Positions 1 to 6,918 of a stretch of 24,346 bases of DNA are shown here, piece after piece (within the stretch, counting starts at the first letter, position 1; each line of letters begins with the position of its first letter). The DNA is from Silene noctiflora (lineage: Eukaryota; Streptophyta; Magnoliopsida; Caryophyllales; Caryophyllaceae): the NCBI GenBank assembly GCA_009801015.1, contig VHZZ01015048.1, positions 4,612-28,957 of the forward strand, in the 5' to 3' direction. The notes beneath the pieces are model-generated. The model was not told the DNA's origin. It worked only from the letters and a program-made list of their open reading frames with translations, and searched no databases. The translations under genes and the position numbers were made by a program.

Positions 1-430
1 GGCACTCATGAGGAGTACTCCAACCAAGAACTGAAGTAGGCAAGAGATTGATGATGTGAGTTGNTGCAAGTATCATATCTCCCCAGAATTTTTTTGGCAA
101 ACATGCTTGATGTCTCAAAACCCTAGCAACTTCAAGAAGGTGTCTATGTTTCCTTTCAACTTTCCCATTCTGTCGAGGATTCCCAGGAATGGAAGTTTGA
201 TGTATAATCCCATTTTCAGCAAGAAGTTTATCATAGTTTCTTTGAAGAATTTTTGTCCCATTGTCTGACCTTAAAACTTTGACAGTAGTACTGAACNCTC
301 TTATGATGCTTAGCCATTAAGCAAGTGTCACAATGAAAATTCTTATCCTTGATATTAGAAATAGCTTGAAGCTTTACATGTTTCATTGTGGACAAAGCAC
401 TATGTCCTAGTCTAGCATGCAACAAATGGG
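1..430 (-). pseudogene. copia integrase remnant (zinc finger plus part of the catalytic core)
   Basis: From about 425 down the frame reads LHARLGHSALSTMKHV followed by FHCDTCLMAKHHK, the HHCC-type GAG-pre-integrase finger. The next recognisable piece, after about 300, is TTVKVLRSDNGT in a different frame, which contains the second catalytic Asp of the DDE integrase. It continues through PRQNGKVERKHRHLLEVARV, which contains the catalytic Glu, to a WG.. and LPTSVLG segment at the window edge. The stretch expected between the finger and TTVKVLR, roughly 50-60 residues including the first catalytic Asp, is missing. Integrase would insert the cDNA into host DNA; this copy lacks a complete active site. 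The comparison with the usual layout is from knowledge of the family. Confidence 0.88.
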
Positions 431-442
431 CATCATAAGATG

Positions 443-940
443 CTACATTGACTGAGAATAAAGCATTGCTACTAGGTACAAAATTATATTTAGACCATAC
501 TTAGTAAGACTAGTAAGATGATATTTGCTAACATACTTCAACCCTGAACACAATATCTCCTTAGTTATAGTGTCCTGAATAAAACAGCCAGTAGGATGGA
601 AATTAGCACAAAGGCCAGTATCAGTCAACAATTTACCAAGTGAGAGTAAATTGTGTTTGAAATCAGGAAGATAAAGAACATTATGCAGTATTGATTTTGC
701 ATTAAGTTTGACATCACCCACATATGAAACATTTTTAATTTGTCCATCAAGTAGTGTGACAGTCAAAGGTTTAAGCAATCTTTTAACTGCATGAAGATTT
801 GCCAAGGTATAGGTCATATGATCTGAAGCCCCAGAATCAATAATCCAATTGTCATTAATCAGATGAGTGGTAGGTACATTAGCACTAGCAGCTAAGAGAG
901 TACCTGAATACTGAGAGGAGCCAGTGGTGTCAATATTGTT
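443..940 (-). pseudogene. copia aspartic protease remnant
   Basis: The minus-strand frame downstream of the gag stop reads WIIDSGASDHMT, with the retroviral-type protease active-site triad DSG at 838-824. It continues through LPDFKHNLLSLGKL, a segment typical of copia Pol just before the integrase finger. The frame runs open to 443 but leaves the expected path near 480-490. There the continuing sequence (VPSSNALFSVNVASYDAHLLHARLGH) is in another frame, indicating a small indel. The protease would normally cut the Gag-Pol polyprotein inside the particle. It is separated from gag by one TAA in the same frame (943-941), so a stop mutation rather than a designed frameshift is likely. Confidence 0.85.
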
Positions 941-2041
941 TTAACACTGCATCTTATACAACTCCTTTGCAACAGCTTGTATAAAAGAAGCATCCAACGA
1001 AGGTGCCTGAATAGGTTCCAGAGGAGTATCAGCTACCTGTCCCTTTCCTCCTTCAACATTGGCTGTGAATCTCTCCCCATTACTAGTAGAAGCAGGTGTT
1101 GCAGCAGTGCATTTCTGCTGAGAAGCAGCTTTCTTGGCTTGTTCCCTCTTGTGAACCCAACAATACTCTAGAGTATGTCNTGCCTTCTCACAACGAGTAC
1201 AGAAGTATNGAGGTTTCTCAGTCTTATCTTCATTATCAGAAGATTTTTCATACTTAACCTTCTTGTTATCACGTCTCCACACATTATTAGGAGTAGCATT
1301 AGCAGCCAAAGCAATGCTATCAGTGTTAACCACTGGTTCAGAAGCAGTTGTGATGCTCATTTGAACCTCTGATTGATGAATCTTAGCATAAACTTGATTG
1401 ATATTAGGAATTGGATCAAGTGCAAGTATCTGATTGCGAATANCATNATACTTNATATTCAATCCCATGAGAAAATCAAGAATATGGTGAGTATTTTCCC
1501 TTGNANCAATNTTCTTCAANAAATTGCAGGTACAAGCAGNAATTGCTCCACAATCACATTCAGGCAAAGGATNTAGGGATCTGATATCCTCTCATCCTGA
1601 ACGAAGTTTGGCATAATACTCAGCAACAGAAAGATCACCTTGCTTAATTTTACTGATATCTTGACGCATCTGGTATAGAAACGAAGCATTTGATTGATTG
1701 AAACGCTCGTTCAATTCCTCTTGAAATTGCTTGCTGGACGTCACATAGGAGAAACTCTTGGAAATATCCTCAGCAAGAGAAAACTGAATCCAGCGCATCA
1801 TAGTGTAATCAGTCCTGATCCAATCTTGATGACGTGCATCATTCTCAAGTGGTTTAGGACAAGCACCATTGATGAAACCAAGCTTATTTTTGGAAATCAA
1901 GGCAATGCGCATGTTTCTGGACCAATGCAGAAAAGATTTACCAGTAAACACCTGAGGAAGCAGCTGTAGTAGAGATTGATCACCAGTAGTAAGATGTAAA
2001 GGATCTTTGTAAACAGATGACGGAGCTGGAGTAGTCGCCAT
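941..2041 (-). pseudogene. copia gag remnant
   Basis: The start chosen is the ATG at 2041-2039 (MATTPAPSSVYKDP), the usual beginning of plant copia Gag; an upstream in-frame ATG at 2128 lies in the untranslated leader. The N-terminal part has the copia-like motif ending FINGACPKP, then a UBN2-like helical region (FLYQMRQDISKIKQGDLSVAEYY). A TGA near 1592 interrupts the frame, which then resumes as PLPECDCGAI in the same phase. Further on is a zinc knuckle, CTRC-x4-H-x4-C, near 1210-1165, which would bind RNA. The frame ends at TAA 943-941. Gag packages the element RNA; with the internal stop this copy would give only a truncated product. Several n positions prevent a full reading between 1440 and 1575. 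Confidence 0.88.
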
Positions 2042-2325
2042 TATTGATGAGTAATTAAGTTGTCGAATAGATGAAAAAAAAACAGCGGAAGACTTCAAAG
2101 TAACAAATGGAGTGAAGAAAACAAACAATTATGCTTGATTGATACGAAATTGATGCAATTAAAGAACAATTTTTAGTGATTTTGTGTAGAATTAATCGCA
2201 AATCAACAAAAATTCGCAGAAAAAAACACAAAAAATGAAGAAATCGTTCGTAATCGAACTCAATTAACGCAACAAAAGCATAAAAAAAGATGAAAAATCA
2301 TCTCATCGGGATCGATTTGTGACGA

Positions 2326-2333
2326 TGATACCA
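2326..2333 (-). other. primer-binding site, initiator tRNA-Met type
   Basis: TGGTATCA on the minus strand lies three bases past the LTR end. It matches the first eight bases of the copia primer-binding site complementary to the 3' end of initiator tRNA-Met. The following bases (TCGTCAC) depart from the longer consensus, so either the site is short or it has decayed. Confidence 0.75.
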
Positions 2334-2422
2334 TATTGAATTATCTCGATGTGAATTCTACTAAATGTAAACAATTATTCAAGTGAAATGATGTACACTT
2401 AGAGTAAATAAAAGTGTGAAAT

Positions 2423-2428
2423 TTTATT
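2423..2428 (-). terminator. poly(A) signal AATAAA in the LTR
   Basis: AATAAA on the minus strand lies about 40 bp downstream of the TATA box in the LTR, where the R region is expected. In a complete element the 3' LTR copy of this signal ends the genomic RNA. Confidence 0.55.
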
Positions 2429-2466
2429 GATTAAAATGATCTTAAGTTATAAGTATGTTCTGCTTC

Positions 2467-2476
2467 TATTTATATA
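2467..2476 (-). promoter_or_regulatory. TATA box of the copia LTR
   Basis: TATATAAATA on the minus strand is a strong plant TATA box. It sits about 98 bp downstream of the heat-shock element and about 40 bp upstream of the AATAAA signal, so transcription would start near 2440 and run into gag. Confidence 0.7.
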
Positions 2477-2520
2477 TAAATTGAGGAAAATATCTACAAC
2501 AACTTGTAACAAACTAATTG

Positions 2521-2545
2521 ACAGTCTGTTAGAGTAACAGACTGT
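2521..2545. repeat. perfect 11-bp inverted repeat in the LTR U3
   Basis: ACAGTCTGTTA (2521-2531) and TAACAGACTGT (2535-2545) are exact reverse complements separated by the three bases GAG. The palindrome lies between the heat-shock element and the TATA box, so it may be a dimeric factor site. No known factor is assigned. Confidence 0.75.
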
Positions 2546-2573
2546 AACAAGCTGACACTGGGTGATGTGGCTG

Positions 2574-2596
2574 GAACCTTCTAGAAGCTTCTGGAA
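2574..2596 (-). promoter_or_regulatory. five-unit perfect heat-shock element in the copia LTR
   Basis: On the plus strand the units are GAA at 2574, TTC at 2579, GAA at 2584, TTC at 2589 and GAA at 2594, each separated by exactly two bases. This is the canonical alternating nGAAn array bound by heat-shock factor trimers, and it is read equally on the minus strand. It lies upstream of the LTR TATA box. The Arabidopsis copia element ONSEN (ATCOPIA78) is heat-activated through such an element in its LTR; by analogy this family may be heat-responsive. Confidence 0.85.
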
Positions 2597-2848
2597 GATC
2601 AGCTGGACAGAGAAGCATCAAGCATCATTACTGTCAACAAGAAATAATGTGGAATTTTCAATTCTGCAGAATAAAAAGCAAAGTGTCATTTGCAACAACA
2701 ACACCAAAAAAATAGCAACCAATTCAATTAATCGTAGATAACATCAAATTCATTTGGAAAACAACATAGCATCACCACCATGAAACTAAACAGATTATTT
2801 GAGTAGGAATAAGTTTGCAATCCTCTTTAAAAAACATTATATATATTA

Positions 2849-3208
2849 GAGCATCCACAAAAACAACATTTTTTGGAGGGTTTTAAGTGGGTCCTCAACC
2901 CCTCAACCTCTTGATAAGATGATATTTTTCACAAAAAAAAAATCACGACAACAATTAACACAATTACACAATTAGTTTTAGGTGAGTCTAATTAAATGGA
3001 AAGGGAAAAAATAAACACCACATGTTAATTTCTAATGGTTTTGAGTCAATTAAAATACATGAGACCCTTGTAAGATTAATTGTGAAACTCATCATCTTTG
3101 GATAAGAGTGACAAAAAGTCATCTTTTGATAAAAATGTTTTTGTTGTTGTGGTGTGATGAGTGTAAAATCATCTTTAAATATAGATGTTTATGTTGTTGT
3201 AGATGGTC
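2849..3208. mobile_element. PIF/Harbinger (Tourist-like) MITE, 360 bp
   Basis: The element starts GAGCATCCAC and ends GTAGATGGTC (reverse complement GACCATCTAC), giving imperfect terminal inverted repeats that extend into CAA-rich sequence on both sides. It is flanked by TTA at 2846-2848 and 3209-3211, the Harbinger-type target duplication. There is no coding capacity. GAGCATC-type ends are common in dicot Tourist-like MITEs. Confidence 0.72.
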
Positions 3209-3296
3209 TTAGGAGTGCCACAAAATGTAATTAGTTGGTATAGTTAAGGAGGTGTAGTTAAGAAGGGAAAGGGGAGCCATTTGTTCCACTTCTGAC

Positions 3297-3914
3297 CAGG
3301 AGCGGATTTAGGAATCGAATGTACGGCGGGTTAGAAAATTTTGCTTACTCATAAAAAAAAAATAAAAATTTCAAGACATTATTTAAAGAGGCTTAAAATT
3401 GATAATTATTTTCGCTTTAATCCTTATTATTATATATTATGCTCCATTTTCGTCATATTCAAGCCAATAATTTTAAATTATGATTTTTGACCCTTTATCG
3501 ACATTATATTACCTAAGTGCTTGTAAGCTTACCAAGCTTGTATATAACTATTCTTATTATTCTACCAATACATTCTAAAAGTTATAAGTCTCAAGAATGT
3601 TTTTGATAATAAGAGTTTCATAAACAAAGGATAGTAACAAAAAGTTATGTTAGACAATAAAAGTACACAAAAAAAAGGATTATATCTTATATAAATTACT
3701 GTTTTATAAAGTATAAAACCCAAAGAAAGCAAATTAAAAAATCAAACAAGTAAAATAGTTATAATGAATTTTATACTCCATTGGGGTTAAAACCCCCACA
3801 ACCCGGATGGTTTTTATGATAGTTTATAGCTGAGATAAGGATAGTATTATGTTTTCATTATAGTATTGCTTATTAGTTTTACTCGGAAAATAGGTTGGGC
3901 TGGATCCGCCCATG
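3297..3914. mobile_element. hAT-type non-autonomous element, 618 bp
   Basis: An exact 8-bp duplication, CTTCTGAC, flanks the element at 3289-3296 and 3915-3922. Its ends are CAGGAGCGGATTTAG on the left and, read inward on the other strand, CATGGGCGGATCCAG on the right. They agree at 11 of 15 positions and resemble the CAGGGGCGGATC-type ends of plant hAT MITEs. The interior is AT-rich and has no ORF. The 8-bp duplication length is characteristic of hAT insertion. Confidence 0.8.
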
Positions 3915-3949
3915 CTTCTGACGTAATTATTATATAGAATTATAGGAGG

Positions 3950-4734
3950 AGTTTAACTTGCAAGAATATGCCAATGACAACATGATACTCATAATCCATC
4001 TGCTGATTCTTCTTGGTATTGGAAGACAATCTGTAAAATTTGCGATAAATTTAGTTTGGGTTACTCTAATGGTCAATGGCTTGTTCAAGCCACTGGTTAC
4101 ACTATATCTAGTGGATATCATTGGATCAGAAATAAACATCCACTGGTTCACTGGGACAGGTTTGTTTGGAATGCTTGGTGTGTTCCAAAGCATAATTTTA
4201 TCATCTGGCTGATTGCAAGGGAAGCTCCTCAATTGAAAGACGGGCTCTTTAATCTGGGGATTGCTTCTGACGACCTTTGTTTACTGTGTGGTACAGTAGC
4301 TAAAACACATGTCCATCTTTTCTAGCAGTGCGTGTACACAAAGAGGATATTACAGAAGATCAACAACATTATTCACGTTCATCTGGTTGATGCAAACACC
4401 CTACACTGGTTACATCAGAAGCCTTGGTCTAAGGTAAAAGAAGAAAGTGACCGATGCTTGGATACAAGCGGCCTATTATGCGATATGGCATCAGAGAAAT
4501 CAAGCTCGAGTAGCAGGATGTCTCATGCATCCAGATAATGTTGTGTCATAAATTCAAAAGCAAATGAAATATCGTTCAATGTATTGGCTTAAGTTTGTCA
4601 TTTTGAGTAGAGACAAAGTATGGATCAGTATGTCGACTGATTATACTTTGAAGTTGTATCCCATTGTGGGTAGTTGTAAAATGTTTGTCATTGGTTTTAA
4701 TGAGAAGCTAACCTTTCACAAAAAAAAAAAAAAA
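3950..4734 (+). pseudogene. LINE (non-LTR retrotransposon) 3' end with RVT zinc-binding domain
   Basis: The plus-strand frame around 4000-4322 gives a typical LINE zf-RVT domain. It reads GYHWIRNKHPLVHWDRFVW, then WCVPKHNFIIWLIAREA, then LCLLCG and HVHLF. The frame is cut by TAG at 4323-4325 and resumes in phase as QCVYTKRIL. It shifts frame near 4440 (the following IQAAYYAIWHQRNQARVAG is in another phase). A run of 15 A at 4720-4734 is the poly(A) tail expected at the 3' end of a LINE. The copy is 5'-truncated: no reverse transcriptase or endonuclease core is present. Target duplications were not identified. The left limit is approximate because the frame decays next to the hAT element. Confidence 0.82.
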
Positions 4735-6494
4735 CTCTTCCACGTGTCATTCAAGGAATACTCTCGGAAAATGTGATATTAGGAAAAAAAAAAAAAACTC
4801 TTGACATTATTATAGGTTATTATTATACTCGGATATATTAGTTATACGATAGAATTTGTCAGAATCAATCATATTTTATTATATAATAAATACTTTATTA
4901 TTTATTTGGCTCTTTCAATGTTAAGATGGATACGACGTCACTTAACTCTTGAAGAAGAGTATCGGGAGTGCGGATGTGTATGGAAGTTGAAAGGCAGAGT
5001 TGAAAAGCTCAAGAAATATAGGTGGGAAGAAGTATTGAGGTGAAGGCGGCAAAACCCCCCCAAAACTTTCGAACTTCCCTCCTCTTTCTCATTTATTTGC
5101 ATTTGCATATCCGGGCCTCTTAATTTCCATCCATCTCCCTATCTCCTCTCTCTTTCTCTCTTTCAATCTCCCAACTCTCATCCCATCCATCTCCCTTCCT
5201 CTCAACTCTAGCAACATCTACTGTAAGTATTCTTGCTTAATCCTTTTTTCTATCTTACTAGTATTTTAGACCATGATTTATTTTTCTTTTCAGTTTTGTA
5301 CTTCGTAGATGTTACCCCTATGTATACGAATTATACTTGTATGAGATCTGTATTTGCTGCAAATACCTTATTTGTTTCAAATTTACACATTCTACTCAGA
5401 TTAATCGTCTTAAGCCTGGCGAGATTTTCATCTTAATCATCTTATTTTACTTGATTTTTACTGCAAATACCTAACTAGTTGATTTGTACACCAATTGTAT
5501 TTCTATGAAACCTAACTAGCTTGAAATTTTCATCCTGATTTGATTTCGAATTTGATATTCGATGACTTTATTTCGGTGGATGTTTCAGCTAACGAGGATT
5601 CAATTAAAGTATTAGAGAGAGTTAATTTGTGGATACAAGCAATGCTTTATGCTTCATACTCGGATAAATTCATATTTTGCTTTTCCAATTCACATTTAAG
5701 TTTTTTAGATCTCTAGGTTTCTATTTTGGAGACACTTCAACCTTAACTTTATAAATTTGTGGTTATTATTGTTTTAATTGAGGAAAGTAATTAGAAAAAG
5801 GAAGCAGAGGAATTAATTTTTCCGGCCCATAGGCATAACTAATTGATTCAAAATTACCATTTAGAGAGTAATCAAATACGGCGATGACATATTTCAATTC
5901 TCATTTGTGCAAGAAAACTAGAAATAGTGATTACTAGATGCCGTACTAAATTGCAAACCCTCATTTGCTCGATACAAGCTAGAAAATGCAGTGTAATACT
6001 TAGTGCTTGCTCTCTCCCAATCATTTACCTTGCGTAATCTAATAAGACAAACAATTACTCGGATAAATAGGGTATTATTTTGGTTGTAGGGTACTAGTAT
6101 ACGCCCTATAAGGCACCGCGGTTGTATTCCCAGTAAGGCGCATAGATTACACGTATCTTTCTAGTAAGTTACTGTTCTTTGAACTTCTGCCATTTACCCC
6201 CTTTCTTCAGCTGTATGCTGTGTAAATCTGATGCAACAGTCTAGGTTTTGCCTTCTTTCTACCAGTTTGATTCTAACGAAACAAAGGGTTGCTACTCAGC
6301 AGCAAACAGCGAACAGCAAACTTAGCTTAATTTACTCAAATTTCCAATTGATTAAACCTATTTTTATCCATATAAAATGCTTTTATATGTACAAAATCTA
6401 GTTTTAGTTTTCTGATATACAAACTCAGGGACCTCTTGATTGTTTTCCATATATTTCCTGCGATTTACTTATCTCCTCTGTTGTTGCATCAATT
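4735..6494. other. intergenic region without coding capacity
   Basis: Apart from a second A-run (4784-4797) and the CT-rich leader-like block at 5085-5222, I see no gene, RNA or well-bounded transposon here. No ORF in any frame looks like protein. The DNA is AT-rich with no clear repeats. The stretch separates the transposon cluster from the 3' end of the demethylase gene. Confidence 0.6.
5085..5222 (+). other. CT-rich leader-like exon with splice donor, no downstream CDS seen
   Basis: The block is a long pyrimidine-rich tract (repeated CCATCCATCTCCC and TCTCTCTTT motifs) ending at a consensus donor, ACT|GTAAGTATT, at 5223. This is the look of a plant 5' UTR exon followed by a leader intron. 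A possible acceptor is TTTCAG at 5583-5588, giving a 366-bp intron. No ORF follows on the plus strand before the antisense 3' UTR of the demethylase gene. It may be a non-coding transcript converging on that gene, the promoter stump of a lost gene, or chance composition. Confidence 0.35.
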
Positions 6495-6918
6495 GCCCTC
6501 AATAGAGCTCTGGCTGTTATTTTTATTACCCTTTTGAGGTCAATCAAGTTTACAATGGCATCCGCACACAGATTTCATCCAGAGTGTTCCCAGTGATTTT
6601 TTGCGGGGGTGCATTTCATTCTTTGACGTCTGTGGCGGCTCTCTTGTATCTTCCTATAGGTACTCTACCAGCTGAGTGTTCATCGAAAACATTATTTAAC
6701 AACATTTTCATATGTTCACCTCGACCCTACGCTATTCTCCTGTTTGCAGAAAAATTGCTCAATTCGAGCGTAAATTAAATTGCCTACAATCTTGTAAATG
6801 ATGTACAAGGCCTCCTGGCCCTAGTCCACTACGAGCTTCCATCTCCTAAACTCATATGTCCTCTGCTCTAATCTCATAACTTCATAAGCCTTCAACAGCA
6901 GTCAGACCATTATCACCT
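6495..6918 (-). other. 3' UTR of the demethylase gene
   Basis: The sequence after the stop codon (6919) on the minus strand has no further exon homology. It runs about 400 nt to an AATAAA signal at 6527-6522, so cleavage would fall near 6495-6505. The length is plausible for this gene family. The endpoint is inferred from the signal alone. Confidence 0.5.
6522..6527 (-). terminator. poly(A) signal of the demethylase gene
   Basis: AATAAA on the minus strand lies 392 nt after the TAG stop and is followed by AT-rich sequence. Plant poly(A) signals are loose, so other sites in the 3' UTR could also be used. Confidence 0.5.

Larger units (their letters stand above)
1..2639 (-). mobile_element. 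Ty1/copia LTR retrotransposon, 5' half, degenerate, cut by window edge
   Basis: On the minus strand the order is LTR (2639-2337), primer-binding site, gag, aspartic protease, GAG-pre-integrase zinc finger and integrase core. Protease-integrase order before any reverse transcriptase is the copia arrangement; the reverse transcriptase, RNase H and 3' LTR would lie left of base 1. The reading frame is broken by stops near 1592 and 941, a frameshift near 480-490 and an internal integrase deletion near 296, so this copy cannot make its own proteins. Ambiguous bases (n) occur repeatedly in this element and nowhere in the gene, which fits a repeated sequence that was hard to call. The LTR and leader look better preserved than the coding part. 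Confidence 0.92.
2337..2639 (-). repeat. 5' LTR of the copia element (303 bp)
   Basis: On the minus strand the LTR starts TGTTGACAG (2639) and ends AATTCA (2337). Three bases later comes a TGGTATCA primer-binding site. Inside are, in transcription order, a heat-shock element (2596-2574), a perfect palindrome (2545-2521), a TATA box (2476-2467) and an AATAAA signal (2428-2423), which gives a plausible U3-R-U5 layout. The second LTR is outside the window, so identity between LTRs and the target duplication cannot be checked. The exact outer end could be off by a few bases. Confidence 0.8.

Noticed and set aside
6584..6778. 64-codon plus-strand ORF near the gene end
   Set aside because: It is antisense to the probable 3' UTR, has no homology and no splice partners.
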